Shown here piece after piece: positions 6,963-15,582 of a stretch of DNA of 37,748 nucleotides. A program made the translations under genes and the position numbers. This DNA comes from an uncultured Ruminococcus sp. (GTDB taxonomy: Bacteria > Bacillota > Clostridia > Oscillospirales > CAG-272), in NCBI GenBank assembly GCA_902762505.1, contig CACWOQ010000016.1:1-37748 (forward strand), in the 5' to 3' direction. A model generated the notes under the pieces. That model ran no database searches. It was not told where the DNA came from and saw only the letters and a list, made by a program, of their open reading frames with translations. Position 1 is the stretch's first letter; every line of letters begins with the position of its first letter.

Positions 6963-9296
6963 ATGGCATCAAACGAAAAATACATCATGCCGCTGCCCGG
7001 GACCGTTATGCCCTGCATACCGGTCAGGGGTTCTGTGGCTTTTCCCGGCATAACCGTCAATCTTGAGCTTACGCGCGATATCTGCAAAAACGCCTTCGAT
7101 CTTGCAAACGAGGGCGACGGATTCGTCTTTCTCGTGTATCAGGCAGAGCTTTCAGCCGATATGCCCGAGGATCAGGATCTGTTTCACATAGGCACCGTAG
7201 CGAAAATCAAGCAGTCCGTAAAAGGAGCGGACGGTACTGTCCGCGCGCTTTTTGAAGGCGCTTACCGCGCCGTCACGGGGCAGTTCATTTTCGCCCGCAG
7301 GATGATCCGCGCCCAGCTTATAGCGAGAGAGCTTTTGCCCGAGGGAAGGATCGGCAAAAACGACGAGGCGCTGCGCCGTGCGATGATCGACGCGGCACAG
7401 GAAACGACGCAGTTCAGTCAGAAGCTTTCACAGCAGATGATAACCGTTATGAACGCCGTCACGTCTCTGCCCCGTCTCTGCGATTTCATCGCCGCGAATG
7501 TTCTCGCAACGTCCAAGGACAAACAGCTCGTGCTCGGCGAATTCGACCCGACGTCACGCGCAAAGCTGCTCATCGGTCTGCTCGATTCGGAACGCGATAT
7601 CCTTCAGACCGAAATGAAGATACGCGAAAAGGTAAAGGAAGCGATGGACAAAAACCAGCGCGACTACTACCTGCGCGAGCAGCTTAAGGCGATAGAAGAC
7701 GAGCTTGACGAGGAGGACGAGGAGATCGCCGAATATCTCGACATGCTCGACAAATCGAAAATAGACGGTGAAAACCGCGAAAAGATCAAAAAAGAGATCA
7801 AAAAGCTGTCAAAATCACCGTACACGTCCGCTGAAAGCTCGGTGCTCCGCAATTATCTCGACACGGTCTTCGACATTCCGTGGGGCGTATACACAAAGGA
7901 CAGAGTTGATATAGAACGCGCAAGAAAGATACTCGACCGCGACCACAGCGGTATGGAGCGCGTAAAACGCCGCATACTCGAATTTCTTGCGATAAAACAG
8001 CTCAATCCGGACGCAAAAAGCCCGATAATCTGTCTCGTCGGACCTCCCGGCGTCGGCAAGACGTCGATAGCCTCCTCTGTAGCCGAAGCCGTGGGGCGCA
8101 ATTTCGTGCGCGCCTCTCTCGGCGGCATACGCGACGAGGCTGACATAAGAGGTCACAGAAAGACTTACATAGGCGCGATGCCCGGCAGGATAATCACCGC
8201 GCTCATCTCGGCTAAATCCATGAATCCGCTCATACTGCTTGACGAGATAGACAAAATGTCGTCCGATATGCACGGCGATCCGGCGTCCGCCATGCTCGAG
8301 GTGCTTGACGGCGAGCAGAACAGCACGTTCCGCGACCATTTCATCGAAATGCCCGTGGATCTTTCGCGCTGTCTGTTCATCTGCACCGCGAACACTCTCG
8401 ACACCGTGCCGCGTCCGCTTATAGACAGAATGGACGTGATAGAACTTGACACGTACACGAGAAACGAAAAATTCACGATAGCAAAAAAGCATCTCATTCC
8501 GAAGCAGCGCAAGCGTCACGGGCTCAAAGCCTCGCAGTTTTCGATCGACGACGCCGCGTTATACGGTCTGATAGACAACTACACGCGCGAATCCGGAGTA
8601 AGGAACCTCGAGCGGCTTATCGGCGCTCTGATGCGCCGTTCCGCCGTGGATCTCGCCAAAGGCGCGAAAAAAGTGACGGTGAAGGCCGATATGCTCGAAA
8701 GCTATCTGTCCGAGCACAAGCTGCCGCCGGAAAAGATAGACGATCAGGACGAGATAGGCTGCGTCAACGGTCTTGCGTACACGTCCGTCGGCGGAGATCT
8801 TCTGAAGGTCGAGGCGGCGGTCACGGAAGGTACCGGCAAGCTTGAACTGACAGGTTCTCTCGGCGACGTTATGAAGGAATCGGCTCACGCGGCGATAACG
8901 TATATAAGGACCGTCGCCGACAAGCTGGCGATAAACGGCGACTTCTATAAAACGAAAGACATACACGTACACGTTCCCGAGGGCGCGACACCGAAGGACG
9001 GTCCGAGCGCCGGCGTCACGATGATGACGGCGGTCGCCTCCGCTCTGTCCGGAACTCCCGTCCGCCGCGATACGGCGATGACGGGCGAGATAACTCTGCG
9101 CGGCAAGGTCCTGCCGATCGGCGGACTCAAGGAAAAGACGATGGCGGCGTATACCGCGGGCGTCAAGCGCGTGTTGATACCGTACGACAACGTCTCGGAT
9201 CTGCGCGACATCGATCCGCTCGTCCGTGATTCGCTTGAATTCATCCCGTGCAAGACCGCCGACGACGTTTTCGGCAACGCGTTCGCAGTAAAGTAA
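6963..9296 (+). CDS. lon: ATP-dependent Lon protease
   Basis: 777 aa, the usual size for LonA. It degrades misfolded and short-lived regulatory proteins in the cytoplasm as a hexamer. Order of domains: LAN substrate-binding domain (about residues 8-200), a coiled-coil/helical linker with a very acidic stretch (ELDEEDEEIAEYLD, about 250), the AAA+ module with Walker A GPPGVGKTS (about 360-368) and Walker B ILLDEIDK (about 424-431), and the S16 protease domain. The catalytic dyad is Ser682 in KDGPSAGV and Lys725 in GGLKEK; the 43-residue distance equals that in E. coli. The ribosome-binding site AGAGGT lies 12 nt upstream, somewhat far. The next gene, ysxC, starts one base after the stop, an arrangement shared with Bacillus. 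I saw no CtsR- or HrcA-type box in front. Confidence 0.97.
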   Translation: MASNEKYIMPLPGTVMPCIPVRGSVAFPGITVNLELTRDICKNAFDLANEGDGFVFLVYQAELSADMPEDQDLFHIGTVAKIKQSVKGADGTVRALFEGAYRAVTGQFIFARRMIRAQLIARELLPEGRIGKNDEALRRAMIDAAQETTQFSQKLSQQMITVMNAVTSLPRLCDFIAANVLATSKDKQLVLGEFDPTSRAKLLIGLLDSERDILQTEMKIREKVKEAMDKNQRDYYLREQLKAIEDELDEEDEEIAEYLDMLDKSKIDGENREKIKKEIKKLSKSPYTSAESSVLRNYLDTVFDIPWGVYTKDRVDIERARKILDRDHSGMERVKRRILEFLAIKQLNPDAKSPIICLVGPPGVGKTSIASSVAEAVGRNFVRASLGGIRDEADIRGHRKTYIGAMPGRIITALISAKSMNPLILLDEIDKMSSDMHGDPASAMLEVLDGEQNSTFRDHFIEMPVDLSRCLFICTANTLDTVPRPLIDRMDVIELDTYTRNEKFTIAKKHLIPKQRKRHGLKASQFSIDDAALYGLIDNYTRESGVRNLERLIGALMRRSAVDLAKGAKKVTVKADMLESYLSEHKLPPEKIDDQDEIGCVNGLAYTSVGGDLLKVEAAVTEGTGKLELTGSLGDVMKESAHAAITYIRTVADKLAINGDFYKTKDIHVHVPEGATPKDGPSAGVTMMTAVASALSGTPVRRDTAMTGEITLRGKVLPIGGLKEKTMAAYTAGVKRVLIPYDNVSDLRDIDPLVRDSLEFIPCKTADDVFGNAFAVK

Positions 9297-9297
9297 A

Positions 9298-9882
9298 ATG
9301 CTGAATCTGCAGAAAACGGAGCTTATAATCTCCGCGGGAAAACCGGAGCAGTTCCCGAAAAACGGCGTACCTCACGTCGTTTTCTCCGGACGCTCGAACG
9401 TAGGAAAAAGCTCGCTTATAAACACGCTGTTAAACAGAAAATCGCTCGCCCGCGTAAGCTCCGCGCCGGGCAAGACGGTGACGGTGAACTTCTATCTTAT
9501 AGATGACGCGCTGATATTCGCCGATCTGCCGGGTTACGGTTTTGCAAAACGGTCGTACGAACGCAAGGAAGGATTCTCGACGCTTACCGATTCATACCTT
9601 ACGCAATGCCGGAATATCGCTCTCGTACTGCAGCTGGTAGATCTTAAGGTAGGACTGACGGAGTACGACAAAATGATGCTCAAGTGGCTTGCCGATACCG
9701 GTACGCCGTTCTGCGTGATCGGCACGAAAGCCGACAAATTGAACAAGACGGAGCTGACAAGCCGCGTGGCGCAGCTCTGTTCCGATCCCGACGTCGGTGC
9801 GGCGCCGGTGATCCCCTTCTCGTCTCTGAAAGGCACCGGCAAGGACGACGTATGGCGTCATATCAATAAATTCATACAGTAA
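9298..9882 (+). CDS. ysxC: Ribosome biogenesis GTPase YsxC/EngB
   Basis: 194 aa, normal length. This essential TRAFAC-class GTPase acts late in assembly of the 50S subunit. GTP-binding motifs appear in order: G1 GRSNVGKS (residues 31-38), switch/G2 around SSAPGKTVTVNFY, G3 DLPGYGFAK, G4 TKADK and G5 SSLKGTG. The ATG is one base past the lon stop. No strong ribosome-binding site is visible, so translation probably depends on ribosomes finishing lon. The lon-ysxC order is conserved across Firmicutes. Confidence 0.96.
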   Translation: MLNLQKTELIISAGKPEQFPKNGVPHVVFSGRSNVGKSSLINTLLNRKSLARVSSAPGKTVTVNFYLIDDALIFADLPGYGFAKRSYERKEGFSTLTDSYLTQCRNIALVLQLVDLKVGLTEYDKMMLKWLADTGTPFCVIGTKADKLNKTELTSRVAQLCSDPDVGAAPVIPFSSLKGTGKDDVWRHINKFIQ

Positions 9883-9911
9883 CCGGCAACGGTATAAACG
9901 AGGAAAACCAA

Positions 9912-11216
9912 ATGCTGCACGACAATTACGGAATAAACGAAAAAGGTCATCTGACCGTGGGCGGCGCCGATACCGTGGCTCTCGCCGAAAAATACGGAAC
10001 GCCCTTGTATATTCTTGACGAGGACAGGGTAAGACTCAAATGCAGGCAGTACAAAGCCGCGATGGAAAAGTACCTGCCGAAGGGCTCCATGCCTTTTTAT
10101 GCGAGCAAGGCTCTGTCGTTTGTCGGCATTTACAAAATAATTGCGGAGGAGGGGCTCGGCTCCGATATAGTGTCCTCGGGCGAGATGTACGCCGCGAAAA
10201 AAGCCGGGTTTCCGATGAAAAACACGTGTTTTCACGGAAACAACAAGACGGATGAGGACATAGAAAACGGGCTTGACGCCGGCGTCGGATATTTCGTCGT
10301 TGACAACCGTGAAGAGCTTTTGGCGCTCGGTGAGGCGGCGCGCCGCCGCGGCGTCGTTCAGGATATACTTCTGCGCATCACGCCGGGGATAGATCCGCAC
10401 ACCTTTGCCGCCGTCAACACCGGCAGAGTCGACAGCAAATTCGGTTCGCCGATAGCGACCGGCGCCGCCGAGAATATCGTCGCTCTGGCGTTGTCGACCG
10501 CGGGCGTAAGACTGTGCGGCTACCACTGCCACATCGGTTCGCAGATATTCGAAGCGGATCCGTTTTTACGCGCCGCGGGCATAATGGTCGCCTTTTCCGC
10601 CGACATCAAAAACAAATACGGCTTCTCACCCGCTGTCCTCAATCTCGGCGGCGGCTTCGGCGTCAGATATTACGAAGGGCAGGACGAGCCTGATATCACG
10701 GAAATGATCCGGCTCATTGCCGAAAAGCTTAGCTCAGAATGCAAAGCGTCGGGTATTGAGCCACCCGCTGTATTCATGGAACCGGGGCGCAGCATTGTCG
10801 GCGCCGCGGGCGTCACGGTATACACCGTCGGCTCCGTGAAGGAGATACCCGGCTTCCGCTCCTACGTTTCTGTGGACGGCGGTATGCCGGACAACCCGAG
10901 ATACGCGCTTTATTCATCCGTATACACCGCGCTGATCGCAAACAAGGCGTCTCTTCCCTGCACCGACGAATACACGGTCGCGGGGCGCTGCTGTGAATCC
11001 GGCGATCTTATCGGCGAACGTATGCGTATGCAGAGCGCCGTGCGCGGAGACAAGCTCGCCGTGTTAGTGACCGGAGCTTACAACCATTCCATGGCGTCGA
11101 ATTACAACAAGCTGCCCGTTCCGCCGGTCGTGACCGTTTCCGGCGGGGTCGACAGGCTCGCCGTCAGGCGCCAGAGCCTTGACGATCTGATCAAAAACGA
11201 ACTCACGGAGAACTGA
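9912..11216 (+). CDS. lysA: Diaminopimelate decarboxylase
   Basis: 434 aa. It catalyses the last step of lysine synthesis, meso-diaminopimelate to L-lysine plus CO2, using pyridoxal phosphate. The PLP-binding lysine is Lys66 in PFYASKALSF. Other fold-type III signatures are the GVGYFVVDN strand, RITPGIDPH, CGYHCHIGSQI, the phosphate-binding GGGFGVRYYEG, EPGRSIVG and the active-site CCESGD near the C-terminus, which comes from the partner subunit of the dimer. GAGGA lies 8 nt before the ATG. It follows ysxC by 29 nt and is nearly joined to an M50 protease, so it belongs to a mixed housekeeping operon. Confidence 0.96.
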   Translation: MLHDNYGINEKGHLTVGGADTVALAEKYGTPLYILDEDRVRLKCRQYKAAMEKYLPKGSMPFYASKALSFVGIYKIIAEEGLGSDIVSSGEMYAAKKAGFPMKNTCFHGNNKTDEDIENGLDAGVGYFVVDNREELLALGEAARRRGVVQDILLRITPGIDPHTFAAVNTGRVDSKFGSPIATGAAENIVALALSTAGVRLCGYHCHIGSQIFEADPFLRAAGIMVAFSADIKNKYGFSPAVLNLGGGFGVRYYEGQDEPDITEMIRLIAEKLSSECKASGIEPPAVFMEPGRSIVGAAGVTVYTVGSVKEIPGFRSYVSVDGGMPDNPRYALYSSVYTALIANKASLPCTDEYTVAGRCCESGDLIGERMRMQSAVRGDKLAVLVTGAYNHSMASNYNKLPVPPVVTVSGGVDRLAVRRQSLDDLIKNELTEN

Positions 11217-11217
11217 A

Positions 11218-11967
11218 ATGCTTAGCACTATTACAAAGATTTTCACCGACAGATCGGAGCTTATATGGTTTCTCATCAGGATCCCCGTAGTTCTGATCGC
11301 GCTTTCGTTCCACGAAATGAGCCACGCCTACGCCGCGCACAAGCTCGGCGACGACACGGCGAAAAACCTCGGCAGGCTGACGATGAACCCGATCAAGCAC
11401 CTTGATCTGATCGGTACGATATGCCTCGTGTTATTCGGCGTAGGATGGGCGAAGCCCGTTCCGATAATGACGAGAAATTTTGAGAACCCGAAAAAGGGTA
11501 TGGTGATCTCATCGCTTGCCGGTCCCGGCTCGAACCTGTTCCTTTCTCTGATCTCTTTCATTCTGTGCGTGATCTTCTCCGCGATATTCGGCTACACGGA
11601 CGCCCTTACTCTCAAGCCGGAAGGCGTCGGCGGTATACTCGCCTTCATACTCTGCCTGTTCCTTTACGTTTTCCATATCGTGAATCTCAGCTACGCGATA
11701 TTCAATATGCTGCCGGTGCCTCCGCTTGACGGCTCGCGCCTGGCGCTCGCGTTTCTGCCCGACAAAGTCTATTTCGGCATCATGAGATACGAAAGATACA
11801 TCATGATCGGCTTCCTCGTTCTGATGTATCTGACGGGCTTCAGCTGGATCTCAAAGCTCGTATATCTTATATCGGACGGGCTTTTCAGCCTCGTTTCATT
11901 TATCCCCGGGCTCGGCTTCATCAAGGCGATACCTAACGTACTGTTTTACATTCTCGGGACGATCTGA
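11218..11967 (+). CDS. Site-2 protease family (M50) membrane metalloprotease
   Basis: 249 aa, polytopic. The zinc motif HEMSH (His32, Glu33, His36) lies in the second hydrophobic segment, and the third zinc ligand is about Asp171 in NMLPVPPLDGSR. These are the two hallmarks of M50 intramembrane proteases. The small size and absence of a PDZ domain place it with the YwhC/SpoIVFB-like group and not with RseP/RasP. It cuts transmembrane substrates inside the bilayer; the substrate is unknown. The start is just after the lysA stop, with GGAGAA about 5-6 nt upstream. The gene is commonly found next to scpA in Clostridia, as here. Confidence 0.92.
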   Translation: MLSTITKIFTDRSELIWFLIRIPVVLIALSFHEMSHAYAAHKLGDDTAKNLGRLTMNPIKHLDLIGTICLVLFGVGWAKPVPIMTRNFENPKKGMVISSLAGPGSNLFLSLISFILCVIFSAIFGYTDALTLKPEGVGGILAFILCLFLYVFHIVNLSYAIFNMLPVPPLDGSRLALAFLPDKVYFGIMRYERYIMIGFLVLMYLTGFSWISKLVYLISDGLFSLVSFIPGLGFIKAIPNVLFYILGTI

Positions 11968-11969
11968 CA

Positions 11970-12737
11970 ATGGAACCGACGTATAAAATAGAGATCTTCG
12001 AGGGGCCGCTCGATCTGCTGCTGTCCCTGATATATAAAAACAAAGTAGATATAACCGACATTCCGATAGCGCTCATATTCGATCAGTATATGGAATATCT
12101 CGACCGGATGCGCGAAATGGATATGGACATAGCCGGCGAATTCATAGTTATGGCGTCCGAGCTGATGCTCATAAAAAGCCGTATGCTTCTCCCCAAGCCC
12201 GAGGGCGAGGAGAACACCGAGGACCCGAGGACGAAGCTCGCGAACGCTCTGATAGAGTACAAGCACGCGAAAGAGATTTCCGAGGAGCTTGACGAGATGC
12301 TCCGCACATACGGCGGCAGAATGGCGAAGGACACCGAGGAGATCCCGGCTGACGATTCCTTCATCGCCGAGCACAGCGTTACGCTTCTGCAGCGCGCAAT
12401 GACGCGCATGCTTCTCAACAGAAGCAAGGAGGAAATGCTCCGTCAGGAGGCGCAGATGGTGCGTCCCATCGTGCGGCGCAAGATCGTACCGGTCGGCGTG
12501 AAGGTCATATCCGTGCTCAAAACCGTCATACGGAAGAAAAACGTGAGATTTGACGAGTTTTTCGATCACTGCACCTCGCGTTCCGAGCTTGTCGCCACGT
12601 TCATGGCGGTGCTTGAGCTGCTGAAGGTCAGCCGCATAAATGTATCCGAGCCGGACGAGAACGACGACGTTTACATCTCACTCAACGAAAACTACGTAAA
12701 ACCGACAGAAACACCGGAGGAGACCGATGGAAACTAA
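11970..12737 (+). CDS. scpA: Segregation and condensation protein A
   Basis: 255 aa kleisin subunit that bridges the heads of SMC and binds ScpB, condensing and separating chromosomes. The N-terminal TYKIEIFEGPLDLLLSLI is diagnostic (SMC neck-binding helices, residues 1-75), followed by a helical middle with LMLIKSRMLLP. The C-terminal winged helix (about 165-230) carries RSELVATFMAVLELLK. The start lies two bases past the M50 gene stop without a strong ribosome-binding site, consistent with coupling. It overlaps scpB by 11 nt. Confidence 0.96.
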   Translation: MEPTYKIEIFEGPLDLLLSLIYKNKVDITDIPIALIFDQYMEYLDRMREMDMDIAGEFIVMASELMLIKSRMLLPKPEGEENTEDPRTKLANALIEYKHAKEISEELDEMLRTYGGRMAKDTEEIPADDSFIAEHSVTLLQRAMTRMLLNRSKEEMLRQEAQMVRPIVRRKIVPVGVKVISVLKTVIRKKNVRFDEFFDHCTSRSELVATFMAVLELLKVSRINVSEPDENDDVYISLNENYVKPTETPEETDGN

Positions 12738-13269
12738 AGAGCTTGCCGCGGCGATAGAGGCTATACTTTTCGCGGCGGGATATCCTATTGAAATCATAAA
12801 GCTTATGGAGACGCTCGGAGCGGACAAGGACAGCTTTGAAGACGCCATTGGCATTCTGAATGAAAAATATAACGAGGAAAGCGGCGTGAGGCTCATCTAC
12901 CTTGACGGCAAATATCAGCTCTGCACGTCGGAAAAACAGCTTGACGTCGTGCGTGAGGCGTTGAACATCCGCCGCGGCGGAAACCTTTCCCGCGCTTCGC
13001 TCGAGGTACTCGCCGTAATTGCCTACAACCAGCCGACGACGAGATCGTTCATCGAGCAGGTGCGCGGTGTCGATTGCACGTATACGGTCTCTTCCCTGCT
13101 TGAAAAAGGTCTGATCGAGGTCTGCGGCAAGCTCGACTCGCCCGGAAGGCCCTCGCTTTACAAGACCTCGTCCGATTTTCTGCGCGTGTTCGGTCTCTCA
13201 TCCGTCCACGATCTGCCTCCGTTCGAGGTGTTCGACGAAAACGGACAGGTGACGGTCAAGCCCTTATGA
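12727..13269 (+). CDS. scpB: Segregation and condensation protein B
   Basis: 180 aa, two winged-helix domains (about residues 3-75 and 85-165). Signatures are IEAILFAAGYPI at the start and LEVLAVIAYNQPTTRS followed by IEQVRGVD in the second domain. ScpB dimerises and binds ScpA in the SMC complex. A strong GGAGGAG sits 5 nt before the ATG, inside the 3' end of scpA. The gene ends in a 4-nt overlap with the DUF2953 gene. Confidence 0.96.
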   Translation: METKELAAAIEAILFAAGYPIEIIKLMETLGADKDSFEDAIGILNEKYNEESGVRLIYLDGKYQLCTSEKQLDVVREALNIRRGGNLSRASLEVLAVIAYNQPTTRSFIEQVRGVDCTYTVSSLLEKGLIEVCGKLDSPGRPSLYKTSSDFLRVFGLSSVHDLPPFEVFDENGQVTVKPL

Positions 13270-13955
13270 CAGCGTTATACGTCATCGGCGGCATCGTTTT
13301 CTTCATCGTTTTACTGTGTCTTTTGCCCGTCGGCGTAAGAATACGATATGACGGCGAATTCGGGCTTTGCGTCACGGTCGGACCGGTAAAAAAGCAGATT
13401 CTGCCGAAAAAGAAAAAGAAGATAAAGCTGTCCGATTACAGCGAAAAAAAGCTTGAGCGGCAGCGAAAAAAGCAGGCGAAAAAAGCCTCAAAAAAGAAAA
13501 AAAAGCCGCAGAGCGGTGTCGGGAAGCCGGCTGAAAAAAAGGATTCCGTGCTCATGGCGCGTCTGAAAAGCATCGACACGGCGCCGGATATGATAGCGGA
13601 GCTTTACGGGATGCTCTGTATCCTTGTCGAAAAATTCGCAAAACGGCTCCACATAAAGGTATTCCGTCTGTTTGCCGTGATCGGATCCGACAATGCGGCG
13701 AAGACCGCGATACTGTACGGCGGCGCCTGCTCTGCCGCCGGTATGATCTGCACGCTGTTGAATCAGCACGCGGATCTTAAAAAAGTAAAAGACGGCATTA
13801 ACGTCACCCCGGATTTTCTTTCGGAAAAAACCGCGGTCGACGCTGACGTGTCGGTCAAGATATACGTCGGCGGATTGTTCACTTATTTATTTGAAATACG
13901 CGGCGTAATAAAACAAATACTTCATTTGCTCGAGGAGGAAGGCAGCAATGGCTGA
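13266..13955 (+). CDS. DUF2953 domain-containing membrane protein (YtfI-like)
   Basis: 229 aa. Residues 4-23 form an N-terminal membrane anchor (YVIGGIVFFIVLLCLLPVGV). It is followed by a short strand and an extremely lysine-rich segment, about residues 42-85 (KKKKKIK, KKQAKKASKKKKK). The C-terminal half holds the DUF2953 pattern with AVDADVSVKIYVGGLFTYLF. The family is almost always next to ytfJ in spore-forming Firmicutes, as here, and is presumed to act in sporulation or the spore envelope; the mechanism is unknown. The ATG overlaps the scpB stop, and the 3' end overlaps ytfJ by 8 nt. Confidence 0.85.
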   Translation: MTALYVIGGIVFFIVLLCLLPVGVRIRYDGEFGLCVTVGPVKKQILPKKKKKIKLSDYSEKKLERQRKKQAKKASKKKKKPQSGVGKPAEKKDSVLMARLKSIDTAPDMIAELYGMLCILVEKFAKRLHIKVFRLFAVIGSDNAAKTAILYGGACSAAGMICTLLNQHADLKKVKDGINVTPDFLSEKTAVDADVSVKIYVGGLFTYLFEIRGVIKQILHLLEEEGSNG

Positions 13956-14442
13956 TAACAAGAATTTCAACGAATCGCTCAAAACAGCGCTTGACAATCT
14001 TTCAAACATCGCCGGTGCGGACACGATAATCGGCGAACCGATGGTCACGCCCAACGGCACGACGATCATTCCCGTCTCAAAGGTATCCGTCGGTTTTGCG
14101 ACGGGCGGCTCCGATTTCATCGGAAAACATTCAAAGGAAACGAACGTCGCCAACAGCTTTTCCGGCGCCGGCGGCGGCGGAATAACCGTATCCCCCGTCG
14201 CGTTTCTCGTTATCTCGCCCGAAGGCGACGCGAAGATACTTAACGTGAACAATCCGATGGACAGCAACGCCGACCTCGGAACGAGCGTCGTTTCTCTGCT
14301 CAACAAAACGCCGACGATCGTTGACAAGATAAAAACGATCTTCAAGAAGAACAAGGAAGAATCCGAAAAGAAGGAACCCGAGGTCGAAGAGCTCGACCTG
14401 TCCGAGGTCATCGAGGATCAGCCCGAGGAAAACCGGGAATAA
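13948..14442 (+). CDS. ytfJ: GerW/YtfJ family sporulation protein
   Basis: 164 aa. The order NLSNIAGADTIIGEP, GTTIIPVSKVSVGFATGGSD, then a glycine run (AGGGGITVSPVAFLVI) is the standard YtfJ fold. In Bacillus, GerW is needed for spore germination with certain nutrients. The acidic tail from about residue 140 (EESEKKEPEVEELD) is family-typical. A GGAGGAAGG ribosome-binding site lies inside the end of the DUF2953 gene. Its presence supports a spore-forming ancestry for the host. It is followed by 51 nt that contain the RNA hairpin described for the next gene. Confidence 0.93.
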   Translation: MADNKNFNESLKTALDNLSNIAGADTIIGEPMVTPNGTTIIPVSKVSVGFATGGSDFIGKHSKETNVANSFSGAGGGGITVSPVAFLVISPEGDAKILNVNNPMDSNADLGTSVVSLLNKTPTIVDKIKTIFKKNKEESEKKEPEVEELDLSEVIEDQPEENRE

Positions 14443-14453
14443 TATAAACAAAC

Positions 14454-14499
14454 GCGCATAAAATATAACCGACCTTATAAAGGAGGGTGTTTTATGCGC
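14454..14499 (+). promoter_or_regulatory. Hairpin covering the start codon of the DD-carboxypeptidase gene
   Basis: GCGCATAAAA (14454-14463) pairs perfectly over 10 bp with TTTTATGCGC (14490-14499). The right arm contains the ATG (14494-14496). The 26-nt loop holds the ribosome-binding site AAGGAGGG, part of which can pair with CCTT (14473-14476) in a small inner hairpin. In RNA this would hide both elements of translation initiation. Whether it forms in vivo is not known. Confidence 0.5.
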
Positions 14500-15582
14500 C
14501 GTTTTGCCGCCGTTATAATGACCGCCGTTCTTCTTCTCCGCGTGCCCGTCGCCGCATTGCCGTTCCGTGTCTACGCCGAGTGCGCCGTGCTTTTGAACGC
14601 GGACACCGGGGAGATACTGTTCGGACGCGGTGAAAACGCGAGGATGCAGCCGGCGAGCATGACTAAGATCATGACCGCGTACGTCGCTCTCGCCTCGCTT
14701 CCGCTTGACGGTACGGTTGCCGTGCCCGCCCGGGCTGTCGGCGCGGAGGGCTCGTCTGCATATCTGTCGGAGGGCGAGGTATTAACCGTTCGTGAGCTGC
14801 TTTACGCGCTTTTGCTTCAAAGTGCAAACGACGCGGCGCTTACGCTCGCCTGTGCATTCGGCGGAGTCGACGCTTTTGTCGCGGAGATGAACAAAACGGC
14901 GTCGTCGCTCGGATTGACCGGCACTCATTTCAGCAATCCGCACGGACTGCCGGACAGCGATCATTACAGCACAGCTTACGATATCGCGCGTCTGCTCATC
15001 GAATGCATGAAAAACGCCGATTTCGCGCTTATCTGCGGGGAGACGCATTACACGGTCACGCCCGGACAGCTCAGGCGCGGCAGGGAGTTTTACAACCACA
15101 ACCGGCTGCTTTCCGAATGTGACGGCGTGATCGCCGGCAAGACAGGTTATACGGCAAGCGCCGGGAGATGTCTTTGCTCATATTACGAAAAAGACGGGGT
15201 AAGGCTTTGCGCCGTGACGATGAACGATCCGCGCGACTGGGACGACCATAAACGTCTGTACGACTACGGCTCGTCGCTTTTCAGACAGTACGTGATCGAC
15301 GTAGACCGGGAGTTTTCCGTACACGTCGTCGGCGGTCTTACGGATTCCGCGGTATGCCGTGTAAAAAAGCGAGTGACGGTCGCGGTGAAGACCGGCGAGA
15401 AGCCCGAAATGACCGTCTGCATGCGGCGCTTCGAATACGCGCCGGTAGCCGCCGGGCAGCATTTAGGCTCGCTTTTGTGGTACGTCGACGGCAGGATAAT
15501 ATACGAAATAAAGCTTTACGCCGACAACAAGGTCGAGGCTTCATACATATCATTTGAGGAGTTTTTCAGGTGGAAAAAATAA
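14494..15582 (+). CDS. D-alanyl-D-alanine carboxypeptidase (DacB/DacF type)
   Basis: 362 aa, secreted serine peptidase of the S11 family, which trims the terminal D-Ala from peptidoglycan stem peptides. An N-terminal signal sequence (about residues 1-22) is followed by the three penicillin-binding motifs: SMTK (Ser55-Lys58), SAN (110-112) and KTG (about 215-217). A beta-rich C-terminal domain from about residue 255 and an amphipathic end (FEEFFRWKK) that could rest on the membrane complete it. AAAGGAGGG precedes the ATG. Position after scpAB-ytfJ and before rluB resembles the Bacillus scpB-dacB-spmAB-rluB order, so it is probably the spore-cortex enzyme DacB or DacF; spmA and spmB are missing. 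Its translation start lies in a predicted hairpin. Confidence 0.93.
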   Translation: MRRFAAVIMTAVLLLRVPVAALPFRVYAECAVLLNADTGEILFGRGENARMQPASMTKIMTAYVALASLPLDGTVAVPARAVGAEGSSAYLSEGEVLTVRELLYALLLQSANDAALTLACAFGGVDAFVAEMNKTASSLGLTGTHFSNPHGLPDSDHYSTAYDIARLLIECMKNADFALICGETHYTVTPGQLRRGREFYNHNRLLSECDGVIAGKTGYTASAGRCLCSYYEKDGVRLCAVTMNDPRDWDDHKRLYDYGSSLFRQYVIDVDREFSVHVVGGLTDSAVCRVKKRVTVAVKTGEKPEMTVCMRRFEYAPVAAGQHLGSLLWYVDGRIIYEIKLYADNKVEASYISFEEFFRWKK

